Position numbers and translations under genes: made by a program
Assembly (NCBI RefSeq): GCF_008728515.1
Contig: NC_044977.1
Coordinates: forward strand, 185,617,987 to 185,681,986
Length of the DNA stretch: 64,000 bases
Source of the DNA: Papio anubis
Lineage: Eukaryota; Chordata; Mammalia; Primates; Cercopithecidae
Direction of reading: 5' to 3'
The notes under the pieces: model-generated
What the model was told of the DNA's origin: nothing
The model's database searches: none
Seen by the model: the letters and a program-made list of their open reading frames with translations, nothing else
Shown here: positions 22,736-35,013 of the stretch, piece by piece
Layout of the letters: each line of letters begins with the position of its first letter
Numbering within the stretch: the first letter of the stretch is position 1

Positions 22736-24324
22736 AAACAGAAGTAAACCACTATCTCCAGCTGAATACAGTCCAGTGAGAATCAGAGGGCTGGGACTAA
22801 ACTAGAATTCCGGAGCCAGCAGAGTGTTGGTGCAGCCTGGTCTGCAGTCCAGGATATACAAGGTCAAAGGAAATCTGAATGACCACAGTCACAGGTAAGG
22901 CATTCATCTGAATAGTCTGTGTAGAGACGGAAGTCAGAATCACAGAGTTTCTTGGATCTATGGGCGGAATCCAAAGGCCCCAGACAGTCAGCTTTTGGAG
23001 AATAGCAAGTTGAAGGCATATCTTAAAGGCATTTCCCAAGGATGGAGGCATAACTGCGAAGGCTTTTTGCAGGGTACCATAACCTTGCCCACAGCAAAGC
23101 AGAGGCTGAAGGATGAAGCAGGTTTGGATAATGTCCAAGCTCACTTCAGAGTCCTTCCTCCTCTCAGACCTTTCTTCATGTTTTCACTCTTAAAGTTTGT
23201 AACTTGCTTCAACATTATATTTACCTCCTCAGATATCAGTCTCCCTTCATCCACCTCTACTTCAAACTTTACGTTTATAATTACCTCATTGTTCTGTTTC
23301 TGTTTTCCTACTCTTTGTTCTTAGAATCTGCCTGCAAATTTCTTTAACTTGTGGCCAATTTCTTGCTACAACCAGCCACTTCACTTTCTCAACCTCATCC
23401 TTGTATTCAACTGGGCCTGGAAAGGTCGTCAATAGTCTTGGGTTTCAGCTTTCTTTGAAATTTGTGAACCCATCAATTCCCATCATGTATCATGGCTTTG
23501 GACTTGTAACCACAGCCCGATTTCTCAGACTCTTTCTGTTCTTGCCAACCACCATCCTCATTTTGAAGCTGGAGTGCTTCAATAAAATAATAAATCAATA
23601 ATATTCTTTCTTACAGGAGTGGAAGCATACCCAAAGTGAATAGTGACAGGAAGCCCAATCAGCAACAGGACAGTAGCAGGGACAGCGATCATGGCAGTCA
23701 TGATTCGTGAGGTCTATCAGCTTCTTCTGCAAGCAGTTTTCACATTTGAAGATTAGGGAGTTTACCCAAGAAAAATCATTAGTAGATTCTGTATTAGTAA
23801 CCCGTATTTTTTTCAAGAGAGTTTCCTATCTCTAGGGATACAGAGAAAACCCTCATATCACTTTCTTTGACAACTTGCTTTGACATTGCTTGCATAAACC
23901 CCTGGATTTGAAAATTGTTTGTTCACCAAGCTTTATACTTCATTTGCTCTTTCCTCAACTTTATGTTTTAAATGTACTATATTTATTTTCCCCAATGAGT
24001 CAAACACTTTTATATCATTTGTATGCATACGCTCTGTGGGATCTTTTCAGTTATTATTGTTGCTGTTACAAGAATAAATTTTTGTATTTCAAAAATGGAT
24101 ACTATACCATTTCAAAATCACGTAATTGAGAAATAATATGTTGAAGAGGTAAAAACACTTATTTTTTTGAGAGTCAAAGATCTTGTCTGAGAATTAAACC
24201 AGTAATTTACTTTTGTATTAGACAAGTCCTTTTCAGCATCACCAACCCTCAGAAGAGTTTGACAAAACTTGTTGAATGTAATAAATACAAATAACCTACT
24301 CATCACTGTTGGGAAAGGGTGATC
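22736..24324. other. Unique non-coding stretch
   Basis: No family or gene is recognised across 1.6 kb. Composition is nearer average between 22740 and 23160, then AT-rich. The open frames of 109-115 codons at 22797-23324 lie on opposite strands and show no domain. Confidence 0.4.
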
Positions 24325-24460
24325 AATAGAAATTCTAATCCTAATTCTAATCCTAATTCTGTCTCTGGTTTGCCATGTGAATTTGTATAATGTGTTTAAC
24401 CTCTCTCGGCTTTAGGGTTTTTTTATCTTATAAAATGAGGATATTGATTGTATTATAGGT
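24325..24460 (+). mobile_element. MIR SINE, sense
   Basis: ctctggtttgccatgtgaat, tttaacctctctcggcttta and atcttataaaatgaggatat form the sense MIR core. Its 5' part carries a 12-bp tandem unit, aattctaatcct, two and a half times (24331-24361). Confidence 0.75.
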
Positions 24461-24474
24461 TAACATGAATTGTA

Positions 24475-24710
24475 CACAATGCTATATGTCAGAAACAATT
24501 CTAAGTGCTTTACATGTATAATTCTTTAATTATTACAATGGCCTTAGGAGAAGTGCAGTATTGTTTTGTACCTATGTTACAGATAGAAAAACCAAAGCAC
24601 TAAGGTAATTTCTCAAAGGTGTGACAACTAGTAAGTGTCAGAGGTGAAAGTCATATCAGGTAGACAAGCTTCCAGATCCATTCTCTTCGTTATTACACCC
24701 TACTGCCTCT
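24475..24710 (-). mobile_element. MIR SINE, antisense
   Basis: ctaagtgctttacatgtat, ttacagatagaaaaaccaaa, ctcaaaggtgtgacaactag and taagtgtcagaggtgaaag follow the antisense MIR in order. It sits tail to tail with the sense MIR on its left. Confidence 0.8.
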
Positions 24711-26104
24711 TTATACTGTTTCTCCCACTTTAGATGCTCTCTGAATTCCTTATTCTAATTAATGTTCGATCTAGGACTACTAAAACTCCTTACTACCAGG
24801 TCAGTACTTTATTACTTGGATAAACTTTTATGGATTTTACAAAAGTACATTCAATAAGAGTTGCAAAAAGGCATGTAAAGAACCTGGTGATTGTATATTT
24901 ATACTTAATTTTCCTATTAGCCTTGACTACATACTTTGGAGGTCACCACAAATAAATTTTCTGAGATCAGCATATATATAAATTCAGATGTCCATTAAAG
25001 AGCATACATACCATCTGATACAGCTGTCTTTGCTATATAGAGAAACTAATTGAATCTCTAATCAGTACAACATGTACTGAATTTTAGTGTTGTGCTCCTA
25101 TTACCTTGTGATTTGATATTTGCGCAACACGTTTGGTAAAAAGTTTACACTTCATTTTCTGCCTAGAAAGTCATTGCTGATTTTTAATCCCATAGTTGAT
25201 GTTTTAACGCCTTCTTCAATTCAGGTTAGATGTGTTCTTTTGTATGACTTTGTTCTTGGGCCTGAGCTGCAATCTTGTGCATAGCTAGAATTTATGTTTT
25301 TGGAAAGTCTGAGAATTTCGTGGGGAGAGGGAATTTCAAAGTTTCTAAATTGTCTCCCTTTTAACACCCATGAAAAAATGACCACATGTGCTCATTTACT
25401 CTCCTTCAGAAATGTCCAAATCTAGCACTCAGAAAGGCATTTCCTCATATGCCAGTGTCTGGTTGAGGTAAACTTGGATGCCGAAGACCAGGTGTTGTTT
25501 TGGAGCCTCCTGCTTTGGGACTACTGTACGTCATCGTGAACCTCCCTGGACACCTAAATTTCTAACTTGCAGATTGCTTTGGAAACCAGAGAGACTTTTA
25601 CAGCCAAAGGGTTCATTGGAAAATTCTGAACTTACCATCTGGAGAAAGAATCCTCATTTTCCTGGATTACTGTTTTATCCTTAGAATATTGAAAGTAATA
25701 TTTGTTTGGTTGAACTGCTTAGCTTTTCCTCATTCATGAGTAGTACTGATTTTCACATTATTCAACTTCAGAGGTGAAGAGGGTGTTATGCTCTAAATAT
25801 GTGACTTTTCTGAGAGCATATAGATCCATTTCCCATATTCGGTAGCATCCTAGTAAATTATTAACAGCTCTCTCCTGGGGAAGAAATGTGAGCTGTTATA
25901 GTATGTGTCCATTTCACACTATCAACATAGTCAACTTCCAGTTCCCGATAAGAAGTCACTGAAAATGGGATTGGAAAGAGTTGCCCATGTTATGCTCTTC
26001 TGAGACAGTGTGAGCTGGCTCCAACACACTTCTGCTATCTCGATGGAAATTGAAACAACACTCTCAGGTGATACCTGATAGTAGTGAGTGTGAAAGAATG
26101 GGAA
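24711..26104. other. Unique non-coding stretch
   Basis: No repeat, RNA gene or supported exon is recognised across about 1.4 kb. Confidence 0.4.
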
Positions 26105-26290
26105 TAAATATCTCTAGGTGTGTGTGGCTTCTAACCTACTTCTGCCACTGATCAACTGTGTGGCCTTAAATAATACCTTTAAACTCTCTACATCCCTCCT
26201 CTCTTCTCCACTGAAAAATGAGGACAATAACAGCTTTCTCACAGGCTTCGCAGAAAAAGCTAGGAGATACTTGAAGTGATAGTGCTGGAA
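26105..26290 (+). mobile_element. MIR SINE, sense
   Basis: ctaacctacttctgccactg, atcaactgtgtggccttaaa, ctgaaaaatgaggacaataa and ttctcacaggcttcgcagaa follow the sense MIR. Confidence 0.8.
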
Positions 26291-27189
26291 ATAAAAGACT
26301 AATTCAAAAATAGTAGGAGGGAGAGCATGTAGAAAATTATACGTGAACAGAAAGTCCTGTGTGACCATGGCTTAGAAAGGCTGGCCACAATGTGTATAAT
26401 AATATGTAGAAGAGAGATATTAATGGATGGAACAATGTCAGAAAGCCCAGACTTTCTGGAGTGATCAGTGCATCACAAACATTATCTTGGCCTTCTCATA
26501 TGTGTTGAAGGAAGAGTGCAGAGGCTAAGAAAGGAGGAAGGAGGGAGGAGCAAGCCTGCTATGAAATCCCTTAGATCTTTTTTACAGGTGGGATTTGTGA
26601 AATGCGTTTTACATCTATAATTAGGGAATGAAGTAGAGCAGATGGCTACAGTGCAGTTATAATTAAAGTATAATGCACAGTAAAATCACCTTGTGCAGCC
26701 AGTCATGCATCCAAGCCAGCAAATATTCATTCTCTTTGCACTCTAAAGCCTCTTTTTTTGGGCTGCAGGGAATGGTTGTTGCATCATGACACTGATTTCA
26801 TACACTCTTTTTGTACCAGAAGTTCCGTTCACAAATTCTGGATTGTGCTATATTAAATTATATAGTTCGTAGAGTCTGCTGTGTAATAATGAACACTCTA
26901 TTTTAAAATAGAGGCATTGGCATTGCTTTAATGGCATAGAGCTAGTGTTCTGTAGTAGATAACTTCCCAGGTTAAGAATTCATTTATAAACTTTTCAGCT
27001 GCACTACTATATAAGCTCTGAATGAGAGAACATCTAATGCAAAAGAATGGAGTCTCTTTTACCCAGGACTCAGTTATTAGGATTATAAGAAGGTTGAAAA
27101 CCAGTTATATTGTGGGACAGGCAAGCGTTCTGATTCTCAAAATGCTGCATGTCCATTTATCTTACCCTCTATGTAAATAGTAACGCAGC
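26291..27189. promoter_or_regulatory. Repeat-free block, candidate conserved non-coding element
   Basis: No repeat is recognised. The part at 26580-26960 has low-CpG, AT-rich sequence with ataattaaagtataatgc, a 14-bp palindrome ctattttaaaatag (26898-26911) and ctgtgtaataatgaacac. This composition is common in conserved non-coding DNA but is weak evidence alone. Confidence 0.25.
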
Positions 27190-27325
27190 AGTAGAACCAG
27201 CAATGGGCTCAAAGTGGATGGCTGTGTCCTAGTCCCAACTCCTTATGTGTGCCCAGGCCAGTCCCTGCCACTTTCTGGGCTTCTCTCTTCTCATCTATAC
27301 GGTGAAGAAATTGGACTACTTAATT
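27190..27325 (+). mobile_element. MIR-like SINE, sense, weak
   Basis: gaaccagcaatgggctcaaa, cagtccctgccactttctgg and tcatctatacggtgaagaa loosely follow the sense MIR core. Confidence 0.45.
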
Positions 27326-27623
27326 CCTGTGGTTTTTTGGGTTCTGTTTTCTTCTCCTTCTCCTTCTAAGTTTATTATAAGACCTATTTACTTCATAGTA
27401 GTTATACTATTACTAATTCTACTTAGTTTAGTAAGAGCATGGGAAGCAGAAAGACTTCTTCCTTTGAGGGTGTATTTTGTTTTGTTTATCACAGGAGTTG
27501 AGAGATAAGTAGCTCAAACTAAGTTCTCCTTTTCCCTTGCCAGGAACTACTGGACACCCCATGTAAACATCAAGGAGTCACTTTTTTGAGTTTTATTCGA
27601 CCTCAGTGGTTTTTGCCTTCATT
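27326..27623. other. Unique non-coding stretch
   Basis: No family recognised. A short CTTCTC run lies at 27352-27366. Confidence 0.4.
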
Positions 27624-27647
27624 AAAAAAAAAAAAAAAAAAAAAAAA
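27624..27647. repeat. Poly(A) run
   Basis: Twenty-four consecutive A. The upstream sequence is not a recognised retroelement or gene copy, so it may be a tail whose body I cannot identify. Confidence 0.9.
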
Positions 27648-27987
27648 GAAGCACAATCCTGGAGTTGCAGATTTTTTTTTTCCTACCCTCTGACTTATTT
27701 CAGCATTTCACTTATATAATTTTACCTTTCAGTATTAAACTACTTTACTGTGAGAAAAGTATATACATCTATCAAGTCACAAAGTTTTAGCCCTCACTGG
27801 AAAATAAGATGTTTGCCTTTTCATTCTTCCATTAGAGAAACAAAACAAGCAAACAGAAAAGAAAAGGTAAATCAAAACAATTTTCTTTTCCTAAGATTAG
27901 CCCCCAAAAGTTAACACTCCAGCCAAGTTTCTATTGATAACTTTAATGAAACAATCTGCTAATGAATAAATGGGTAAATAGAACACT

Positions 27988-28015
27988 TGAATATATATAT
28001 GTATATATATATTCA
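27988..28015. repeat. 28-bp AT-rich inverted repeat
   Basis: Two perfect 13-bp arms (tgaatatatatat and its complement) are separated by gt. It is a cruciform or hairpin candidate of TA-repeat type. Confidence 0.9.
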
Positions 28016-28059
28016 CAGAAAAATAATTAGTAGAAAAGACGAAATTATTTTACTGTCAG

Positions 28060-28305
28060 AGAAATAGTGTGCAAAGAACATGGTCATTGGAGTCAGACAA
28101 TTCTGAGCCTGAATCTTAGATCTGCTACCTCCTTGTGTGTCTATTCCATACTCCCACCTCTAAACCGTTAAGAAATTGTTTCGCTTCTCTTAGTTTCAAC
28201 TTCCTCATCAGTGAAATAAAAAATTAAACCTAGATTGCAGGGTATGTGGAAGAATTAGAACAAATAAATGTAATATGTCTGGCAGAGAGGTACTCATTAA
28301 ATTCT
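28060..28305 (+). mobile_element. MIR SINE, sense, near full length
   Basis: aagaacatggtcattggagt, cagacaattctgagcctgaa, tcttagatctgctacctcct, ttcctcatcagtgaaataaa and ggcagagaggtactcattaa cover most of the MIR consensus. Confidence 0.85.
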
Positions 28306-29546
28306 ACCTACTATTTAGCTCTCATTCATTAAATGGGTAGATTTGTAAAATATGACCTTACTCTTCTTCACCACCATCTCCCACCCAAATCTCTACCCAT
28401 CTAGCTAAATTCAGACACTTCTCGGTAAAAATTAGAGATTGCTGTGAGGCCTGGAAATTTTCCTCACAAATTCAGATGAGTAAAGGATAAATCTAGGCCT
28501 CTGTAGATTTTCTTTCTTGGATATTTTCCTGGAGATAATCTCTAGGAAGATACAAACAAGGTCTTGGTTAAAAGTATTGTGGAACCCGACCCCTAGACAA
28601 CCAGATATTTAAATTTTAACTATGAGTTTGCAAGGTTTAGGTTGCTGGGAGAGGGGAAAGAAGTTGAGATTGAGTTTAGAAAATGAGCCATTTAATGCAA
28701 CTATATCTTATTTTATTAATTCTTAGGCAAAAACATTAACAAAATTGGAAAACCACGTTCACAGTCTGTAAAGCTGTTTGTAAAACTTTCATATTAATTA
28801 TCTGATTCTTTAAAAATCTTGGGAAATAAACAGATTGATGTTCACTTTACATGGTTTATTTACCTGAGGACCAAAGAGAATTTTCCTAAGCCACCCAGGA
28901 AAGAAGTGGCAGGGCTTTCCTCAAAGTGACATCTCAATATCCTATTTCCCTTTCTCCTGAATTGTGCCAATGACAAGGTTCTGGTGTTGTATTATTTCCC
29001 CAGTGACTCCCACTGAGGATCTCAGAGCTCTGTGGTGGCTTGGTTCTCTTCTAGCGGTATCTCTTCTCGCTGAGACCACAAACAAAGGAGAATGAAAAAG
29101 GCCTGTGACCTTCTTGGGGCATAATTTCCTACAAATAAAATAAAAACCAAAATGCCTGCCTTATCTACTGAAAATATTAAAGTCAAGAAGGAAACTCAGG
29201 CTCGTAATTTCAGGCCACTGATTATTCCGACTCAATAGACTGTTTTATTCATCTTTAACAAGAAGTTTCACATTATTAGTAAAAATTTTATCAGAGGTAT
29301 GCTTTTGTCAAGGATCTCTGTATAAGTCATTGCTATTTGGTGAAGAGACAAGAATATCTCAGTTATTCCCCAAAATGTGAAAGTCAGGTATACACCATGG
29401 TGTCTTTTGGCCGATTTCTTTGTGCCTTTCTCTGTGCGTCCAGAGTCATATGTTTGCTTAACTGTGGAATTTACATTGCATTATATTACAATTTGCAGAA
29501 TTGTTAAAAGGTGAACTCCTTGATGATACAAGAGTATTTGAATTTC
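28306..29546. other. Unique non-coding stretch
   Basis: No repeat or gene is recognised across about 1.2 kb. Confidence 0.4.
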
Positions 29547-29844
29547 TTTTTTTTTTTTTTTTTGAGATGGAGTCTCACTCTGTTGCCCAGGCTGGAGTGT
29601 AGTGTCATGATCTCAGCTCACTGCAAGCTCTGCCTCCCGGGTTTACGCTATTCTCCTGCCTCAGCCTCCCGAGTAGCTGGGGACTACAGGCGCCCGCCAC
29701 CTCGCCCGGCTAATTTTTTGTATTTTTATTAGAGACAGGATTTCACCAAGTTAGCCAGGATGGTCTCGATCTCCTGACCTTGTGATCCGCCCGCCTCGGC
29801 CTCCCAAAGTGCTGGGATTACAGGCATGAGCCACTGCGCCCAGC
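29547..29844 (-). mobile_element. AluY-type, antisense, full length
   Basis: The T-run at 29547-29563 is followed by gagatggagtctcactctgt and ends at ccactgcgcccagc. The phrase gcccgccacctcgcccggc is a variant I associate with cercopithecid Alu subfamilies (human AluY usually has ccaccacgcccggc). It is only modestly diverged. No clear target duplication is seen. Confidence 0.95.
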
Positions 29845-30239
29845 TAAGTTCCAATATAGATTCTGGTACTTGCTATGTGATCACTAAATATCTGTTAAAT
29901 AAAATGAACCATTAGAGACCCTTGATGTTTCTATTTCTGGTAATATGATGGGCCGGGAAAGTGGATCAAATCTTATTGCAAACAGCAAAATTCTTAGTAA
30001 AATAATGTGTTTTAAACATTTTTTAGTTTAGATCCATTAATGAGCTAAAAAAAAAAATAAGTCTTTTAGACAAAGCAGTAAGTGAAGATAAGAACTAAGA
30101 GGTATGATGGAATATCAAAGGCAAATTTTACACTGAGTGTGTTTATTTACTTGGGTAAATTTGAGCTTTAGTGTTCATAGTTTCAAAGGGCGGAAAGAAT
30201 AGGAGACAAAATACCTACCCAATGTAAGACAACTACCAG
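29845..30239. other. Unique non-coding stretch
   Basis: No family recognised, AT-rich. Confidence 0.4.
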
Positions 30240-30760
30240 TATATCTTCCTGCCATAACACTGTGGTACCAAAGACCATGTACAACATAAAATTTAAAACA
30301 AAAATAAACTTATTCCCTCTCATCCAAGAGACATTAAAGGAAATTAAATATCACAAACCTAAACACATAGGAGAGGAAAGAAACATTGCTATTCATAATT
30401 TACAATCTCAAGCTAACTCTGATGCAAGTTGTTGCTCTAAATTCACACTACTTTATTGATCCAAACACCTCAAGATGAAAATTTAATTGCATACTAATTG
30501 ATAATTTTCATAGGCACCTGGCAGAAGGAAACAAAACCCTCCCAAGAGAAATTCACTTTCATTCCAGGCCTCAGGAAGAAAAAAAATCCACAAATACAAC
30601 ATTAAAGTCAACAGTTCATGACCAGAAATAACAAAACACACAAGGAAACAAGGTACCACGAGTGTGAAGCAATAAAAACACCAGAGCAGAGGTAGGCCTG
30701 CATAAATTTCAAATATTGAAATTACAATGCATGGTCCATAAAATAGCTATGTAATTGATA
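30240..30760 (+). mobile_element. L1M/L1ME-type internal or 3' segment, sense
   Basis: caggcctcaggaagaaaaaa, ccacaaatacaacattaaag, aacacacaaggaaacaaggt, gtaggcctgcataaatttca and ttgaaattacaatgcatgg match, with divergence, an A-rich region typical of old L1M elements. The subfamily and exact part are uncertain. Confidence 0.55.
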
Positions 30761-30785
30761 GACAGCCTTCTAAGATGGCCAAATT

Positions 30786-31073
30786 TGTTTTTTTGAGACA
30801 CAGTCTTGCTGTGTCACCTAGGCCGGAGGGCAGTAGCGCAATCTCGATTCACTGCAACCTCTGCCTCCCAGATTCAAGCAATTATTGTGCCTCAACCTCC
30901 CTTGCACCACCACAGCTGGCTAATTTTTGTAATTTTAGTACACAATGAGTAGGCATAGGGCTTTGTCATGTTGCCCAGGCTGGTCTCCAACTCCTACTCC
31001 TGGCCTCAAGTGATCTGCCCGACTTGGCCTCCCAAAGTGCTAGGATTACAGTTGTGCACCACCGCGACAGGCC
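30786..31073 (-). mobile_element. Old Alu, antisense, with internal deletion
   Basis: gagacacagtcttgctgtgt begins and caccaccgcgacaggcc ends the element. Between caacctccc and ttgcaccaccacag about 20 bp of the usual Alu are missing. Divergence fits AluJ or early AluS. Confidence 0.95.
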
Positions 31074-31159
31074 AACCCTCCAATGATCTCTTAATATTCC
31101 ATGTACTTGTGTAATTATATCTCCTTGATTGGGAGGGCTGGGTGTGGTGACTCACTCTA

Positions 31160-31345
31160 ATAAATAGCACCCATATAAATGTGATAGAATGTCACCACTA
31201 TGATTATGACTGTGACTTCTGTCACACCAGTACTTTCTCTTTCACGCTTCCTTGACTTGTTTGCTTTGACGAAATGAGCTGTTATGTTGGAGAGGCCCAT
31301 GTGGCTAGGAAATGACGTGACATAGAACCAGATGCCAGTGAGAAA
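31160..31345 (+). mobile_element. MLT1-type LTR fragment, sense
   Basis: gacttctgtcacaccagtac, gctttgacgaaatgagctgt, tatgttggagaggcccatg and gtggctaggaaatgacgtg match the middle of an older MLT1 LTR. Ends are not preserved. Twenty bases at 31137-31156 look like an isolated Alu 5' end, perhaps by chance. Confidence 0.55.
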
Positions 31346-31439
31346 TGGTATTTCTGCAAAATGCCTGAGAAGAGTTCTTCAAAATTTTAATATCATGAAA
31401 TGTAAGGTAAGTCTGAGGCTCTGTCATTGGGGAATTGAC

Positions 31440-31690
31440 AGATCAGAGCCAACCGAGAAGGCGTGAAGACTTAATGCAATGTGATATCCTCAATTAGATC
31501 GTAGAGCAGGAAAAAGAACATTAGTAGGAAAACTGATGCATCTGTTTAAAGTCTATAGTTTAGCTAATTAATTTTTAAAATATTGACAAATGTATCATAG
31601 AAGCTGAATGAAGAAAATGCAGGAACTTTTGTGCTATCTTTGCAACTTTTCTGTAAATCAATATTAATTTCAAAATAAAAAGTTTATTTT
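31440..31690 (+). mobile_element. L1M-type 3' end, sense
   Basis: aatgcaatgtgatatcctca, gaacattagtaggaaaactg, tttgtgctatctttgcaact, tttctgtaaatcaatattaa and caaaataaaaagtttattt match a common old-L1 3' end module ending in AATAAA-type sequence. Confidence 0.55.
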
Positions 31691-33648
31691 AAAAACTTAA
31701 TAGAAAAAGGTTATTTGTAAGAAGGTATTGATTGCAGTTATTTATTATTACAAATAATATTTTTTCCCAATTGTGAAATTTTTTAAAAAAGAATTTTTAT
31801 TAGAGTAAAATGGCTAAGTAAAATGAAGCATTTTGTCAATAAAAATGAAACAGTTTAAAATGGTAATTATGATGTAGTGAGTATATAAATTTTTTTATAA
31901 GATTAACTGAAAAATTTGAATATATAATAATAGTATATGTCATTATGAATATTACATATATATTTAAAATCATCATACATATAAAAATGTATACTTTTAA
32001 GCCAAATCCGGAAGGAAATGCCAAAACATAGAACAGTGGATAGCTATTATAGGATTATAATGTTTATCACCTTAATATATTTATATAGTTTCTAAGATGA
32101 GCATAAAATATTTTTGAATATCACATACAGTCTTTCAAAACTCATGACTCTAATATTCTAATATTCATTGGTAAAGTTAATGAAAGGCAAACATAACAGT
32201 ATATCTAACTCAAAGAAAGTGTAGTGGACTTGAGAGGTTCAGCCCTTACAAACAGAGAAAAGGGTTCTTAACTTGTTTAAGATATAAAGATCTCTGATGA
32301 CAACAAATTGTTAGGTTATAAGTTCATTAACTACAATAACCTGGCTTTAAAAAAATAAAGTAATTTATGGAGGTGATCAAATTTCAGTTCATAATTAAAA
32401 CAGATAAGAAAAAGTTGTGTGTACTGTGTGTGCCTGCATGTGTTAGGGGTAGATGGTGTGAGCACTCTTGAAAACTACTTGGAAATCTTGGGGAGAGGCA
32501 TTTATTTAGTATAACATCAGACTGAGTAAAGAGGACTTTTGTAAGGAATTAGAGCATTGGATAACGTCTGTGTAAAAACTTCAGTTCATTAACTCCCATC
32601 CTCCTAGCTCATCTGTCATCAGAGTTCTAGAATTGAGTTCCTTGTGATTAATTCTTCAGTTCATGCACCAGAATTCTTGGACACGTGATAAACTGGGATT
32701 TCTGAGGCCACGATATCTCTCACAGTCATAAACACAGAGAGATAAGGCAATGGCAAGGGCATTAGACAATGATAGATCAAAATTTCAGAGGACAGGTGAT
32801 GCAAAAATTTGTATGGGTTTTATTTTCTTTGGCTGTTTTGTGAACTTGGCTTTATACTTTGTATCGCATTTCCAAACAAATTTAAGGCAGAATATGACTT
32901 AAATATATTGTCAGCTATTTACATAAATTGTTTCTGAAGTTATTTTACCCTAGGTTTCATTTTCAACTTGTAGCTAGAGCTCTAATCACCAATATCATAA
33001 TTTGTTAGCCTAACACTAAACCCCCATTATTTTGTCAGGATTACAATTAATAATATTTTAATGTATTTCCAAAGAAAACCACATTAACAACAATTCGATA
33101 TTAAAATCAAGAGTAGATTTTAAAAGCTTCACAAATCCCCTGCCTCTCAGTAATATGAAATAGTATTTCTTCCAAGATTTGGAGCATCAGGCACAAGTTT
33201 AATGTATGGGTACAAGTAATTTCAATCTTAGGATTCAGGAGAAAAACACTGTAGTTTCATACAATGAATTTTTTTCTTGACCTTCTCTTGCTATCTAATT
33301 GAGATATCTCCAAGCTGATTGTACCATTATGTTCTTATATTATCTGAATTCATAACCACTGTGGACAAGTTTCTGATGAAAAATACACACCATAAATGAG
33401 AAATCATTTGAGTATAATTTTTTGTTATCTCTTTAAATCTCCTTTTAGACATCTTTCCATGTATGGGTGATGGATGAGTTTCATGTAACATAGGCAAATT
33501 GTCAGCCAAGTTTATCTGTATGAATGCTTCTCCCTTTTCTCCTGAAAAACAGTAATATTCAATGTGTTGACACAATTAATAGTGCATAAATAAGAATCAA
33601 ACCATGATGCTATCAATGAAGGGGGTATGTTACCAACACCCATTGACT
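31691..33648. other. AT-rich non-coding stretch
   Basis: About 2 kb with no assignable repeat or gene. Very AT-rich at 31690-32100. One TG-rich spot lies at 32415-32450. Confidence 0.4.
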
Positions 33649-34573
33649 GTTTTTTACTTTTATTTTTTGGTTTGAGGATACATGTGAAGGTTTGCTACAT
33701 AGATAAACACATGTCATGGGGGGTTGTTGTACATATTACTTCATAAGCCCAGTAGCCAATAGTTATCTTTTCTTATCCTCTCCCTCCTCTGACCCTACCT
33801 CCTGAAGTAGACCCCAGTGTCTGTTGTTTCCTTCTTTGTGTATATAAGTTCTTATCATTTAACTTCCCTTATAAGTGAGAACATGCAGTATTTGGTTTTC
33901 TGTTCCTGCATTAGTTTACTAACGATAATATCTCCACCACCATTCATGTTCCTGCAAAAGACTTGATCATGTTCTTCTTTATGGCTGTGTAGTATTCCAT
34001 GGTGTATATGTACCACATTTTCTTTATCCAATCTCTTATCGATGGGCATTTAGGTTGATTCCATGTCTTTGCTATTGTGAATAGTGCTGCAATGAATGTT
34101 TGCATATGTATCTTTATAGTAGAATGATTTATATTCCTCTGAGTATATACCCAATAATGAGATTCCTGGGTAGAATGGTAGTTCTGCTTTTAGCTCTTTG
34201 AGGAATCACTATACTGCTTTCCATGAAAGTTGCACTAATTTACACTCCCTCAAACAGTGTATGTGTTCCCTTTTCTCCACAACCTCACTAGCATTTGTTA
34301 TTTTCTGACTTTTTAGTAATAGCCATTCTGACTGGTGTGAGATGGTATCTAATTGCGAATTTGATTTGCATTTCTCTAATGATCAGTGATATTGAGCTTT
34401 TTTTCATATGCTTGTTAACTGCATGTATGTCTACTTTTGAGAAGTGTCTGTTGATGTAATTTGTCCATTTTTTAATGGGGTTGTTTGTTTTTCTTTTGTA
34501 AATTTTTTTAAGTTTCTTATAGATGTTGGATATTAGACCTTTGTCAGATGCATAGTTTGCAAAAATTTTCTCT
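33649..34573 (-). mobile_element. L1 (primate-type), antisense, right part continues at 35361
   Basis: A T-rich start (complement of the A tail) is followed by gaggatacatgtgaaggttt, tggctgtgtagtattccatg, gtgaatagtgctgcaatgaa, actggtgtgagatggtatct and ggatattagacctttgtcag, the antisense L1 3' UTR and ORF2 in order. The reading frame is broken. The element is split by a MaLR insertion at 34574-35360. Confidence 0.95.
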
Positions 34574-35013
34574 GCTTTCCTTATAAAACTGAATGTCTTT
34601 AACAGAACCCAAGCCACCTCTTGAATGCTTTGCTGCTTAGAAATTTCTTCTGCCAGATACCCTAAATCATCTCTCTCAAGTTCAAAGCTCCATAGATCTC
34701 TAGGGCATGGGCAAAATGCTGCCAGTCTCCTTACTAAAATGTAACAAGGGTCACCTTTGCTTCAGTTCAAAACAAGTTCCTTATTTCCATCTGAGACCAC
34801 CTCAACGTGGACCTTATTGTCCATGTCATTATCAGCATTTTGTGCAAAGTCATTCATCAAGTCTCTAGGAAGTTCCAAACTTTCCCACATTTTTCTGTCT
34901 TCTTCAGAGCCCTCCAAACTGTTCCAACTTCTGCCTGTTGCCCAGTTCCAAAGTTACTTCCACATTTTCAGAAATCTTTTCAGCAGTTCCCCACTCTACT
35001 GGTATCAACTGAC
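34574..35013 (-). mobile_element. THE1/MST internal fragment, antisense
   Basis: The text ctttaacagaacccaagcc, cttctgccagataccctaaa, agttccaaactttcccacat and ccctccaaactgttccaact is the reverse complement of the internal region next to the 5' LTR of the provirus at 36452-38741. About 440 bp remain. The rest of the internal region and the 3' LTR are missing. About 20 bp of the host L1 are missing at the same junction, so a later deletion removed both. Confidence 0.85.

Noticed and set aside
24331..24361. Telomere-like CTAAT/CCTAAT repeat
   Set aside because: The unit is a 12-bp aattctaatcct repeated two and a half times, not (CCCTAA)n. It is a small tandem duplication inside a MIR.
26898..26911. 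MEF2 site
   Set aside because: ctattttaaaatag is palindromic and AT-rich but does not meet the CTA(A/T)4TAG consensus.
31137..31156. Truncated Alu 5' end
   Set aside because: Only about 20 bases resemble an Alu start, with no further Alu sequence or tail, so chance or a tiny remnant cannot be told apart.
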